From Cellulomonas timonensis (GTDB lineage Bacteria; Actinomycetota; Actinomycetes; Actinomycetales; Cellulomonadaceae), in NCBI RefSeq assembly GCF_900046455.1, contig NZ_FCOT01000011.1:62001-126000 (forward strand): a DNA stretch of 64,000 nt, in the 5' to 3' direction. The notes below the pieces were generated by a model. The model was not told the origin of the DNA and did not search any database. It saw nothing but the letters and a program-made list of their open reading frames with translations. Shown in pieces: positions 18,501 to 26,185 of this stretch. Position numbers and translations under genes: made by a program. The first letter of the stretch is position 1. Each line of letters opens with the position of its first letter.

Positions 18501-18671
18501 GGCGACCTTGCCGTACAGCGCGAACACGATCGCGTCGATGATCGTCGACTTGCCGGCGCCCGTGGGGCCCTCCAACAGGAACAGCCCGGAGGCGCCCACC
18601 GCCGTGAAGTCGATGACATGCCGGCCCGCGAACGGCCCGATGGCCTGGAGCTCGAGTGTGCGCAGATACAT
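15552..18671 (-). CDS. sbcC: SbcC-type SMC ATPase of the SbcCD nuclease
   Basis: 1039 aa Rad50/SbcC protein. Walker A is GPTGAGKST at residues 35-43. Two long Ala/Glu/Arg-rich coiled coils flank a zinc hook (CPVCGAREHP) in the middle. The C-terminal lobe has the ABC signature TLSGGETFYVSL and Walker B/D-loop FVDEGFGSLD. With SbcD it forms an ATP-dependent nuclease that trims hairpins and blocked double-strand ends. Its ATG overlaps the sbcD stop by one base, so the pair is co-translated in the order sbcD-sbcC. Confidence 0.95.
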   Translation of the reverse strand: MYLRTLELQAIGPFAGRHVIDFTAVGASGLFLLEGPTGAGKSTIIDAIVFALYGKVASPAASEERLRSAFAAEDVESVVDLVFETGAGVFRVRRTPAYDRPKKRGTGTARQQSTVKLWRLPVEVLDDADASDGEILSTRLDEAGAELQRIIGLDRAQFVQTIVLPQGEFASFLRADPEHRRSLLQKIFGTEVYEKMQQRLEEMRREAQRAVTEARGSLRSAAAHFAGAAALDDAAAHELEVAAADEAGQAVALAQGHVERLMEHSRQAQADQARGELGATEAAATLDSLTTVAAALARRSRLRAERDELEALAGAHAQDVERRDRGRRALAVRSLMNGLDGAVRAQASAESAVHAAVAAAPTGLLPATSRVFGLLGRHPQELPGDEPVDPTHLVAQLTAAPDAPRRRDEQTAATLTRLVALEADLPERRREARDLHTSLATARSEADRLADVLTTRPAERAEIVSQLATATELMSELSGRRAEEKAAEALLAAAGVAERTAQELDEATRIQGAAAIAAHRAVEHEAQARDARIAGIAGELAGGLASGDPCPVCGAREHPAKAPVDAAGITAEDVERASQERAHAETVLAEQAAEVAALTERLAAAQEAAEGLSVEQAKGRLAQAQMLVGMAESGEADRLAAQAALAAHDEETEIARGRRGELEQLCAAEQARATALDAALVRDERDVDEARAGSPTVQARQDALRARITAATAVLDALGDVERATRDRLTRTAELEQGLAEHGFLDAEDARASLLAPEALTALEEAVRQHEAAVERVRAELADPALASLPDPGPDPAELEARVAAARAEHTARAAEATRLAGAAALAAERAAAARTSLAQVAEASKALEGALAGAAPVTRVAGLAAASGGDNARALTLATFVLVRRFEDVVAAANDRLAVMSDGRFELVRSDEREDVRTRRTGLSMRVIDHRTETTRDPRTLSGGETFYVSLCLALGMADVVTAEAGGIDLGTLFVDEGFGSLDPHTLDAVLAELGRLRAGGRVVGVVSHVEALKASIAERIEVRRLPDGASTLSVRAG

Positions 18672-19897
18672 CAGGCGCTCCGCTCGGCGGCCGTGACCTG
18701 CTCATACGCCTGGCGCAGCACCGCGGCCTCGGCCACCGTGGGCGCCTGCCCGCTGACATGCTCGACGAACTCCGCCGCGACCTCCAGCACGTCATGCGCC
18801 TGCGTGACGGCCCCGGCGCGCACGGCGCCGCCCACCCGCTCGGGCGGGCGGTGCTGGATCACCAGGGCGTGCGGGAACCGGTCCTTGACCCGGCGGTACA
18901 GATCCTCGGGCCGATGCGCGTCGGTCACTGTCACCCGCAGCCAGTCGTCGGTGTGGCCCTCGCCCGCGGCGCCCAGCAGCTCGTCGATCGGCCCGGTGAG
19001 CTCGGCCAGGCGGCGCGGCACCGGCGCCGGGATGAGCCGCGCGGCGGAGGCGTCGGGCAGGGCGTCCACGTCGAGCAACACCGTGGACTTGACCTGCCGC
19101 AGCTCGGAGAACGAGTAGGCCAGCGGGGAGCCGGAGTACCGCAGCAGCGGGCTCGGCCCGGGGCTGGCAGCAGCCTCAAGGCCGGGATCGGCCCCGACGC
19201 GCTGCGCCCCGTGCAGGTGCCCCAGCGCCACGTAGTCGACCCCCCGGAACACGCCCGAGGGCACCACGTCCACGCCGCCCACCCGGATGTCCCGCTCGGA
19301 GTCGCTCGGCAGCCCGCCCACCACGAAGGCGTGCGCGACCACGACCGCGCGCGGCCGCGGGGACCCGGCGCGCGCGGCGTCCGCGACCCGTCGGGCTAGA
19401 TCGGCCCGCACGCGGTCCATCGCCGCGCCCATCACCGCCTCATGCGATCGCGCCAACGGCTCGGCGGCGCCGTCCTCCGCGAGGTCGCGGCGCACCACGT
19501 CGGGGTCCAGGTACGGCAGCGCGTACACGAGCACGTCCCCGCGCTCGTCGGGCAGCATGACCGGCTCGGCCAGGCCCGACACGCGGCTGCGGACCCGCAC
19601 GCGCTCCCGCATGAGTGCCGCCCCGAAGCCCAGCCGGGCCGCGGAGTCGTGGTTGCCGGGGGTGAGGATGACAGTGGTGTGCTCGGCGAGGCGCGCGAGC
19701 GTCTCGGACAGGAGCATCACGGCCTCGACGGGCGGCACGGCGCGGTCGTACACGTCGCCGGCGACGAGCACCGCGTCGACCTGCTCATCCCGGGCGACCT
19801 CGACGAGGTGGTCGAGGTGGGCCGCCTGATGGTCGAGCAGGTCCACCCCGTGCAGGGTGCGGCCCAGATGCCAGTCAGAGGTGTGCAGGAGCCGCAT
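18671..19897 (-). CDS. sbcD: SbcD-type nuclease subunit
   Basis: 408 aa Mre11/SbcD metallophosphoesterase. The metal-binding motifs appear in order: DWHLGR, GDVYDR, GNHDSA, HAFVVGG and GHLHGAQ, typical of the dimanganese nuclease site. The C-terminal part (LTGPIDELLGAA) is the capping region that contacts SbcC. Together they process unusual DNA ends and palindromes during repair. The next gene upstream is 57 bases away and unrelated. Confidence 0.95.
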   Translation of the reverse strand: MRLLHTSDWHLGRTLHGVDLLDHQAAHLDHLVEVARDEQVDAVLVAGDVYDRAVPPVEAVMLLSETLARLAEHTTVILTPGNHDSAARLGFGAALMRERVRVRSRVSGLAEPVMLPDERGDVLVYALPYLDPDVVRRDLAEDGAAEPLARSHEAVMGAAMDRVRADLARRVADAARAGSPRPRAVVVAHAFVVGGLPSDSERDIRVGGVDVVPSGVFRGVDYVALGHLHGAQRVGADPGLEAAASPGPSPLLRYSGSPLAYSFSELRQVKSTVLLDVDALPDASAARLIPAPVPRRLAELTGPIDELLGAAGEGHTDDWLRVTVTDAHRPEDLYRRVKDRFPHALVIQHRPPERVGGAVRAGAVTQAHDVLEVAAEFVEHVSGQAPTVAEAAVLRQAYEQVTAAERSA

Positions 19898-19954
19898 GTC
19901 GCGAACCTAGTCGAGACCTCCGACGGGTGCGGAACCAGGCGTGGCCCTCAGGGC

Positions 19955-20302
19955 TCAGGCGCTGACGGACTCGTCCTCGAGGTCGAGCTCCCCGCCCATG
20001 CCGATCATGTCCAGCAGGCCTGTGACCGTGCGGTTCGGATCCCGCAACGTGACCCGTCGGCCCTGCTCGCCCGCCGCGAGGTGCACCTGCAGGATGAACG
20101 CGAGCCCCGTGGAGTCGATGAACGTGACGTCCGTGGCATCGACCACCACCCGGGCTGGGCTGGTGAGGGTGTGGGCCATCGACTGGCTCGCCTGCTCCCG
20201 CAGTGCCGCGTCGACCTCGCCCCAGAGTCGTACCGTGACGACTCCGTCGGCCTCAGCAACCTCGATCCCGCCCGCTGCGGCGGTCTTCTCGATCAGGTAC
20301 AT
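19955..20302 (-). CDS. STAS-domain protein (anti-sigma factor antagonist type)
   Basis: 115 aa single STAS domain. VTVRLWGEVDAA gives the first strands, and DATDVTFIDSTGLAFIL holds the motif in which the Ser of DST is phosphorylated in SpoIIAA/RsbV-type antagonists. The ATG at 20302 has GGGGAG immediately upstream; an in-frame GTG at 20329 would add nine residues. No anti-sigma kinase or sigma gene is adjacent, so its partner must lie elsewhere. Family members bind anti-sigma kinases when unphosphorylated, freeing a sigma factor. Confidence 0.85.
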   Translation of the reverse strand: MYLIEKTAAAGGIEVAEADGVVTVRLWGEVDAALREQASQSMAHTLTSPARVVVDATDVTFIDSTGLAFILQVHLAAGEQGRRVTLRDPNRTVTGLLDMIGMGGELDLEDESVSA

Positions 20303-20419
20303 CTCTCCCCAGCCATGTCTCTCGCCCACCCCCGGCGCGCCGGAGGTCTGTGGGCCCGCACGGACCGGTCCATCACATTACCGAGCAGGTCCGACGCGCG
20401 CTCGTCCGGCGGCGGGTTC

Positions 20420-20932
20420 TCACCCCGCGGGCTCGGGGTCCGTCACGTCGGCCACCTGCGCGCCCAGCGCCTCCACCAGCGCGTTCCCGTCCACCGTGGC
20501 GCCGACGCCGTGGCCACCGGCGCCGATGGACACCTCGTGCCCCAGCACATGCTCGTCGGCCACCACCGGCCAGGCGCGCAGCGAGCCGAACGGCGTGATG
20601 GTGCCGCGCTCGTAGCCGGTGACGTCCTTGGCAGTGGCCGCGTCGGGCATCGACAACCGGTTCACGCCCAGCAGGGCGCGCAGCTTGGGCCAGGAGATCG
20701 CCCGCCCGCCGGGGACGAGGACGAACAGGTAGTCGCCCTCGCCGCGCCGCACCACGATCGTCTTGATGAGGGCCCCGGGCTCGACCCCGCGGGCCGCCGC
20801 GGCCTCCACCAGGGAGGACACCCGGCCGTGCCGGACGATGACGTGGTCGATCCCCGAGGCCGCGAGCGCCTGGGCGGCCCGCTCCTCGCCTGACACGTCG
20901 ACAGGTCCGGGCTGCGCGTCTGTGTCGCTCAT
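20420..20932 (-). CDS. YbaK/EbsC-type aminoacyl-tRNA deacylase
   Basis: 170 aa. The fold signatures are the early GALIKTIVVRRGEGDYLFVLVPGGRAISWPKL region, with the conserved Lys in LIKT, and the GYERGTITPFGS segment typical of YbaK/ProX-like editing domains. These proteins hydrolyse mischarged tRNA such as Cys- or Ala-tRNA(Pro). The ATG at 20932 is preferred to one 18 bases upstream because the added residues are not part of the domain. It has no operon partner with a related role. Confidence 0.88.
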   Translation of the reverse strand: MSDTDAQPGPVDVSGEERAAQALAASGIDHVIVRHGRVSSLVEAAAARGVEPGALIKTIVVRRGEGDYLFVLVPGGRAISWPKLRALLGVNRLSMPDAATAKDVTGYERGTITPFGSLRAWPVVADEHVLGHEVSIGAGGHGVGATVDGNALVEALGAQVADVTDPEPAG

Positions 20933-20942
20933 GGCGCCAGCG

Positions 20943-21197
20943 TCACACATGTCCCTGTCGAGGGGCGCCCTCGGGCGCCGTGACCGCGAACAGGTCGCCC
21001 GGCTGGCAGTCGAGCGCGTCGCAGATCGCGGTGAGGGTGCTGAACCTCACGGCCCGCGCCCGGTCGTTCTTCAGCACCGACAGGTTCGCCACCGTCACGC
21101 CGGTCAGGGCGGCGAGCTGGACCAGGGTCAGGCTGCGCGCGTCGAGCAGGTCGCCGAGGCGGCAGGTGACGCGGTGGGCTGCGGCGTCGTCGGTCAC
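20943..21197 (-). CDS. Small XRE-family DNA-binding regulator (YozG-like)
   Basis: 84 aa Cro/C1-type helix-turn-helix: LGDLLDARSLTLVQLAALTGVTVANLSVLKN followed by FSTLTAICDALDCQPGDLF, the pattern of short regulators paired with DUF2975 proteins. The GTG start overlaps the DUF2975 stop as GTGA, so the two are translationally coupled. It probably autoregulates the pair, perhaps through the inverted repeat at 21971-21989. Confidence 0.88.
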   Translation of the reverse strand: MTDDAAAHRVTCRLGDLLDARSLTLVQLAALTGVTVANLSVLKNDRARAVRFSTLTAICDALDCQPGDLFAVTAPEGAPRQGHV

Positions 21198-21925
21198 ACG
21201 AGGCCTTCGACGTCGGCGGCCAGGCGCGCGCCCCGCTGGGTGGCGGCGGCGAGGACGGCGAGGAGTGCGGCGATGACCACTGGCCACCAGGCGACCTGGA
21301 GTGCCGGCTCGAGCCAACCGTCGGGCATGTCGAAGGCGCCGTGGGCGGAGGGGATCGTCAGGGCCTCGATCGCGGCGATGGCGCTGGGCGCCGCCAGCAT
21401 CGGCCCCGCGGTGGCAAGCAGGCCGCCCACCAGGGCGAGCGCGGCGGCAACGGCCAGCCCGCGCGCGTTGCCGCGGGCGAAGGGGCGACCGTGGGCGGTC
21501 GCGCGCAGCACCGGGATCAGCACGAGTCCCATCGCGCCCCCGACGACGAAGCCCACCCACATCGGCATCGCGCCCAGGAGCGAGGCCGTCGCGCCGAGGT
21601 CGTGCGTCTCGGCCAGGAGGCCGCCAGCGCTGCGCACCGGGAGGGCGGCGCCACCGTGCCACTGCTCGGGCGACGCTGCTGGACCGCAACTTCCGCCATC
21701 CAGGGCCCACCCCTCGACGCAGGGCAGGACGACGTCCTGGTGCGCGGGCGCCTCGGCGGTGAGGCGCACCGGCACAGGGGTGCTCACGCTGCCGCCCATC
21801 GACATGAACGCCAGGACCACGCCCACGGTGATGGCCAGCCACGCGGCCACCGTCAGGGCGCCCACCCCGAGGGCCGATGTGAGCGTCCGCGTCCTGCGCG
21901 GTGGCGCGTCCAGTGCTGTCGTCAT
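21194..21925 (-). CDS. DUF2975 membrane protein
   Basis: 243 aa integral membrane protein. Residues ~20-45 form the first transmembrane helix; a ~70 aa outer loop containing two Cys (VVLPCVEGW, GGSCGP) follows, then three more helices. The LIPVLRATAHGRPFARGNARGL segment between helices is the DUF2975 hallmark. GGAGCAGG precedes the ATG. It forms a two-gene unit with the XRE regulator; such pairs are widespread, and the membrane protein may sense envelope state, though no function is established. Confidence 0.82.
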   Translation of the reverse strand: MTTALDAPPRRTRTLTSALGVGALTVAAWLAITVGVVLAFMSMGGSVSTPVPVRLTAEAPAHQDVVLPCVEGWALDGGSCGPAASPEQWHGGAALPVRSAGGLLAETHDLGATASLLGAMPMWVGFVVGGAMGLVLIPVLRATAHGRPFARGNARGLAVAAALALVGGLLATAGPMLAAPSAIAAIEALTIPSAHGAFDMPDGWLEPALQVAWWPVVIAALLAVLAAATQRGARLAADVEGLV

Positions 21926-21970
21926 CGACCTGCTCCGTCTCGATCGTCGGGGCACTGCTTCCTGGAGGGG

Positions 21971-21989
21971 CATATCGACAATCGAGATG
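21971..21989. promoter_or_regulatory. Inverted repeat upstream of the DUF2975/XRE pair
   Basis: CATATCGA and TCGAGATG are separated by three bases (one mismatch in eight). It lies 46-64 bases before the DUF2975 start, a suitable place for autoregulation by the XRE protein. No convincing -35/-10 pair was seen beside it. Confidence 0.45.
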
Positions 21990-22008
21990 CCCACCTTGAG
22001 CGCCTCCG

Positions 22009-23880
22009 TCAGAACGGCATCGTGACGGTCCGCTCCGGACCTCGCACGACGCCCATCGCGTTCATCGCGACCACGCGGTAGGCATACGTCGTCCCGGGGC
22101 GCAGGCCACGTAGCGATACCGACACCGACTTCTCGAACATCGCGTCGACCTGCGTCCACCCCGACCAGGCGGGCCACTGGCCCGTCGGAGCCCACTCGAA
22201 CCACACCTGCGTGGGCAGCCGGTGCGGATGCACCAGCGCCCGCAGCGTGATCGAGGTCGAGGTGCGGTCCTCCCACCAGGTCGAGGACGTGGTCGGAGGG
22301 CCGGCCGTGCCGAACGCCCGGCTCAGCGTCGAGGTCCCAGCCTCCGTCGACGCCGTCACCGTCCACGTGTACGACGTGCCCGGCAGCAGGTCGACGAGGC
22401 TGTGGGTGAGCGCCCGCGAGTACGTGACAGGTGGGACGGTCAGCCAGGCCTCCCCCGTCCCGCCCGGGCCGCCGTCCCCGCCAGCGGTGGGCGCCCACGC
22501 GATGCGCACCGTCGCCTCATACCCCTGCGGCGACACCCACGCCTTAAGTTCCGCGCTCGTGGCGTCGACGACGCCCTCGGCCATGCTCACCTTCGGCTCG
22601 GGCGCCGAGGTCACGGTGAGGACGTCGGAGGCCATCGCGCCGCTGGCGTCCATGACCGTCAGACGCGCCTCGAAGCTCCCCGCGGCATAGGTGTGCGCGT
22701 GCGCCGCAGGAGGGGCGCCGACACCCTGGACGACAGGCGAGCCGTCACCCGGGTCCAGGCTCCACGACGTGATCCCGGCGCCGCTCACCGACCCCGAGCC
22801 GGTGCTGCGCGAGCCGTCGAACGTGACGCCCAGCGGCGCCGAGCCGTGGGTGGTGGACGGCATGAGCCACGCCGACGGGCGCCCGTGGGTCTCTGCCGCC
22901 CGGACCGCCTGCAAGTACCCCGCGAGCGACTCGGCCGACGAGTCCACCCACCACGCGCACGTGCCGTGCTGGTGGAAGATCGACACCGCCTTGACCTCCG
23001 GCCACGTGCCCAGCGTCTGGAGCGCCTCCGTGTACCAGCGGGCCTTGCGCGTGGGATCGGCCGGGTCCTCGACCGAGCCCCACTCCGCAAGCATCAGCGG
23101 CTTGCCGTGGTCCTGGGACCAGCGGCGGAACGGGCCCGCCACGTCGGCGAGGGTGCGCCACGCGGGCGGCTTCGACGGCGCGCAGCCATGCCAGTTATAC
23201 GGGTCGAGGGCCAGCCAGTCGACCACGTCGTCACCCGGGTAGAACGCGTCGGCCCCCGCCGTCGACGGCGCCGACCCGAAACTGCCCGGCGTCACCACCC
23301 ACGTCCACGCCACGTTCGTCACCCCGGCGTCCCTCATCACGCCGACGTAGTGCCGCCACGCCGCCCGGAACTCCGCAGGCGAGCCATGCCCCGTGGCGAT
23401 ATCCGCCTCGTGGTGGAACACCAGGAAGAGTGGCTCGGCCAACCCGGCGATCCCCGCCGCCCGCGCCGCGATCTCCCCGTCATGCTCACCCGCCGCGATC
23501 GACGACCACGAGATCTTGCCGCCGTCGAGCCGTCGCGGCTCGATCGACAACACCGGCGTCCGCCCCCGCCGCAGCGTCGTCACCACCTGCGCGGGCGGCA
23601 TCGGCTCATCCCACCGCGCGAACCAGCGCTGCAGGTCCAACTTGCGGCCCGTCGCCTCCTCGAACGCCGACACCGCGGCCTCCGAGCCCCGGTCGTCACG
23701 CGGCTGCACGAACGCGCCCACCAGCATCCCGGTCGCGGGGGTGAGCAGTTCCGAGGCGGTGGCCGCGCGCTCGACAGCAGGCGTCGGGGCCTCCGCGGCG
23801 CTGCCCACCCCCAGCGTCAGGCAGGCCGCGACCAGCACGGCGGGCAGGGGGATCGAGGTGCGGCGACGATGCAGCGGCAT
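22009..23880 (-). CDS. Secreted GH26-like glycoside hydrolase with PKD and Fn3-like domains
   Basis: 623 aa. A signal peptide (MPLHRRRTSIPLP and a hydrophobic core) exports it. Residues ~50-325 resemble GH26 beta-mannanases: FVFHHEAD-like acid/base region with Glu158 (LFLVFHHEAD) and nucleophile-type Glu266 in MLAEWGS, with DPYNWHGC and AWTWVV between. A PKD-like domain (~335-430, with FDGSRSTG and DPGDGSP) and two fibronectin III-like modules (~435-525, ~530-623) follow. No cellulose- or mannan-binding domain was recognised. A role in plant polysaccharide breakdown is likely from the family; the true substrate is unknown. Confidence 0.82.
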   Translation of the reverse strand: MPLHRRRTSIPLPAVLVAACLTLGVGSAAEAPTPAVERAATASELLTPATGMLVGAFVQPRDDRGSEAAVSAFEEATGRKLDLQRWFARWDEPMPPAQVVTTLRRGRTPVLSIEPRRLDGGKISWSSIAAGEHDGEIAARAAGIAGLAEPLFLVFHHEADIATGHGSPAEFRAAWRHYVGVMRDAGVTNVAWTWVVTPGSFGSAPSTAGADAFYPGDDVVDWLALDPYNWHGCAPSKPPAWRTLADVAGPFRRWSQDHGKPLMLAEWGSVEDPADPTRKARWYTEALQTLGTWPEVKAVSIFHQHGTCAWWVDSSAESLAGYLQAVRAAETHGRPSAWLMPSTTHGSAPLGVTFDGSRSTGSGSVSGAGITSWSLDPGDGSPVVQGVGAPPAAHAHTYAAGSFEARLTVMDASGAMASDVLTVTSAPEPKVSMAEGVVDATSAELKAWVSPQGYEATVRIAWAPTAGGDGGPGGTGEAWLTVPPVTYSRALTHSLVDLLPGTSYTWTVTASTEAGTSTLSRAFGTAGPPTTSSTWWEDRTSTSITLRALVHPHRLPTQVWFEWAPTGQWPAWSGWTQVDAMFEKSVSVSLRGLRPGTTYAYRVVAMNAMGVVRGPERTVTMPF

Positions 23881-24017
23881 GACGGCTCCCGGGGGGTGGA
23901 GACTCCTACCCTCCCGGTCGGCAGCCCAACGCGCACATGAAGGAAACAGGGACGCCGTGTCGATATCGACCCGGCCGTCACCGCGGACGACACGTCGTTG
24001 TGCGCGCGGCCCTCTGG

Positions 24018-24395
24018 TCAGCTAGCGAGCCGGGACATCACGAGGCGATTGAGTGAGACGCCCTGCTCGGCAGCTTCCGTCACCAGCCTGCGGTGCACCT
24101 CGGGGGGAACCCGAACCTGGAAGCGGCCAGAGTACGAGCGATCCGCAAGGGGCGGCGGTACCGCTTCACCGTTGGCGCGCAGATCGTTCAGCACGCTGCT
24201 CAGAAGCGCCTCGACACCGTGCAGCGCACCCTCACGGTCGCTGTCGAGCCATGACAACGAAGGAAACTCGACGACGGTCGCGACGTAGGCGTCATCCTCG
24301 CCGGACCATGTGATGCGTACGTGTAGTGAGAACGAGGTGCCGACGATCGGCTCGTCTAGTGCGGGCTGCCAGCGGTCAGCGCACCAGGCGCCCAT
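24018..24395 (-). CDS. Orphan HicB-like antitoxin-type protein
   Basis: 125 aa. The N-terminal part (SLHVRITWSGEDDAYVATVVEFP) resembles the RNase H-like HicB fold, and the last ~40 residues (SGRFQVRVPPEVHRRLVTEAA, then GVSLNRLVMSRL) form a ribbon-helix-helix DNA-binding domain, as in HicB antitoxins. The ATG lies inside the end of the ABC-F gene, overlapping by 20 bases. No HicA-like toxin is next to it, so it may be an orphan repressor or work with a distant toxin. Confidence 0.75.
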   Translation of the reverse strand: MGAWCADRWQPALDEPIVGTSFSLHVRITWSGEDDAYVATVVEFPSLSWLDSDREGALHGVEALLSSVLNDLRANGEAVPPPLADRSYSGRFQVRVPPEVHRRLVTEAAEQGVSLNRLVMSRLAS

Positions 24396-26055
24396 CTTCG
24401 ATGGCCACGGTGTCGGCGTCCCAGCCGCGCCGCAGCCACCGGTCGTGGGTGGCGACGACCACCGCCCCGGGCCAGGCGCCCAGCGCGTCGGCGAGCTCCT
24501 CGGCGAGGGTCAGCGAGATGTGGTTCGTGGGCTCGTCGAGCAGCAGCACCCCGGGCGCCCGGGCCACCAGCAGCGCGAGCACGACGCGTCGACGCTGCCC
24601 GACGCTGAGCTCCCGCAGCGGCCGGTCGAGGTCGCGCGGCGCCACCAGCCCCAGGTCGGTGAGCGGCGGGGCGCCCGGCAGGTCGGCTGTCACGAGCTCG
24701 TAGACCTGGCGGGGCGTCCGGGCGTCGTCGGCCAGCCCGACGTCCTGCTCCAGCAGGGCGACCTCCACGCCGCGCGCCCGGTGGACTGCGCCCTCGGCCG
24801 GGTTCAGGTCGCCGGCCAGCAGGTGCAGCAGCGTGGACTTGCCGGACCCGTTGGCCCCGGTCACCAAGAGCCGCGCGTCGGACGCCAGGTCCAACGCGTC
24901 GACACGCAACCGACCGGGCACCACGGCGCCGCGCACCTGGACGGCGAGCGATCCGCCGCCAGCGCCATCGGGCCGGCGGGGCATGGCAAGCCGCAGCGGT
25001 GTCGGCGGCCGTCGCACCTGCGAGGCCTCCAACTCGTCGAGCCGGCGTTGCGCGTCGCGGACCCGGCGGGCCACCTGCTGCTCCACGCGGTCGCCGATCA
25101 TGCCGAAGGACATCTTGTTGTTGTCCCGCCGGGGCGCGTGGTGCCCGACGGCGCGGGACGTCACGCGCACCGACTGCCGCAGCGCGGCGCGCTCCTCCCG
25201 CTCGGCCAGCCAGCGCTCCTCCCACCGCTCGCGCTCGATCCGCCGGGCGTCGAGGTAGTTGCTGTACGTGCCGCCGTACAGCGTCGGCCCGTCGATCGAG
25301 GGGTCGAGGTCGAAGATCTCAGTGCACACCTCATCGAGGAACACGCGGTCGTGGCTCGCGAGCACCACGGCGCCGGGCAGGTCCCGCAGCGCGGCGGCCA
25401 GGAACTCCGCGGCCTCGTCGTCCAGGTGGTTCGTGGGCTCGTCCAGCACCACCGCGGACGGTCGCCGCACCAGCACCGCCGCAAGCGCGAGCCGGCTCCG
25501 CTGACCGCCCGACATCCGCCCGGACGCCCGGTCCCGTGGCACCTCGGCCAGTCCTAGCCCGGCGAGCACCACCTCGGCCCGCCGATCGGCGCCCCACACG
25601 TCCACGGCCTCAGCGCGGGCCAGGGCGCGCTCGTAGGCCCGGGCGCCCACACCATCGGGATCGTCGGCGAGCGCGGCGGCGGCCGCTTCGAGCTCCGCCT
25701 CCACCGCTCGCACGTCGGCCAGGGCGTCAGCCATCACCTCCACCACGGTCGCGGACGGGCCGAATGACGACTCCTGCCCCAGGAACACCAGGTCGGGCGG
25801 GCGGGAGACGGACCCTGAGTCGGGCTCCTCCACCCCGGCCAGCAGCCGCAGCAGCGTGGACTTGCCGATGCCGTTCTCGCCGACGACGCCGACTCGGCGC
25901 CCGGGATCGACGGACAGGCTCACACCGTCCAGCACGCGATGCGCGCCGTAGAAACGGGTCAGGGACTCGGCCCGCAGCACGGGGCCGGAGAGCCCAGCGG
26001 GACCGGAGAACACAGCGGGACCGGAGAACACAGCGGGGAAGGACGCAGAAGACAA
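24376..26055 (-). CDS. ABC-F ribosome-protection ATPase (macrolide/lincosamide-resistance type)
   Basis: Two ABC domains without membrane segments. Domain 1: GENGIGKSTLL, RMSGGQRSRLALA, LDEPTNHLDD. Domain 2: GANGSGKSTLL, LSVGQRRRVVLALL, LDEPTNHIS. A charged linker with HAPRRDNNKMSFG joins them, matching the TlrC/OleB/Msr-like group that protects 50S subunits from drugs. The start is uncertain: TTG 26055 (559 aa) or GTG 25980 (534 aa); the extra 25 residues are a low-complexity SGPAVF repeat. A possible MRL leader peptide lies upstream at 26126-26137. Drug range is inference. Confidence 0.85.
   Translation of the reverse strand: MSSASFPAVFSGPAVFSGPAGLSGPVLRAESLTRFYGAHRVLDGVSLSVDPGRRVGVVGENGIGKSTLLRLLAGVEEPDSGSVSRPPDLVFLGQESSFGPSATVVEVMADALADVRAVEAELEAAAAALADDPDGVGARAYERALARAEAVDVWGADRRAEVVLAGLGLAEVPRDRASGRMSGGQRSRLALAAVLVRRPSAVVLDEPTNHLDDEAAEFLAAALRDLPGAVVLASHDRVFLDEVCTEIFDLDPSIDGPTLYGGTYSNYLDARRIERERWEERWLAEREERAALRQSVRVTSRAVGHHAPRRDNNKMSFGMIGDRVEQQVARRVRDAQRRLDELEASQVRRPPTPLRLAMPRRPDGAGGGSLAVQVRGAVVPGRLRVDALDLASDARLLVTGANGSGKSTLLHLLAGDLNPAEGAVHRARGVEVALLEQDVGLADDARTPRQVYELVTADLPGAPPLTDLGLVAPRDLDRPLRELSVGQRRRVVLALLVARAPGVLLLDEPTNHISLTLAEELADALGAWPGAVVVATHDRWLRRGWDADTVAIEDGRLVR
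25995..26030. repeat. Two tandem 18-bp repeats at the ABC-F 5' end
   Basis: The unit CAGCGGGACCGGAGAACA occurs twice in a row and a third partial copy (CAGCGGG) follows. On the minus strand it encodes SGPAVF repeats if translation begins at TTG 26055; if translation begins at GTG 25980 it is part of the leader. Confidence 0.8.
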
Positions 26056-26125
26056 GTGATCACCACCAGCGCGCCGCGGCCGGGGCGGGCGCGACGCAGA
26101 GAGTCGGGAACGGACTCGGGGCGGA

Positions 26126-26137
26126 TCACAGGCGCAT
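26126..26137 (-). promoter_or_regulatory. Possible three-codon leader peptide (MRL) before the ABC-F gene
   Basis: ATG CGC CTG TGA forms a minimal ORF preceded by TTAAGG about eight bases upstream. Leader peptides containing MRLR are known to stall ribosomes with macrolides in Erm systems, and ABC-F genes are often controlled by drug-sensing attenuation. Here a stop codon, not Arg, follows Leu, so the analogy is only partial. A short GAGTC/GACTC hairpin lies between it and the gene (26101-26117). Confidence 0.35.
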
Positions 26138-26185
26138 GTCGAGGACCTTAAGCAGGCCGCGCCTCCGGCGTCCAGGCGTTTTCCC

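Noticed and set aside
15552-18671. Long plus-strand frames opposite sbcC
   Set aside because: Ser/Arg/Ala-rich mirror of a coiled-coil gene with no domain; sbcC is complete.
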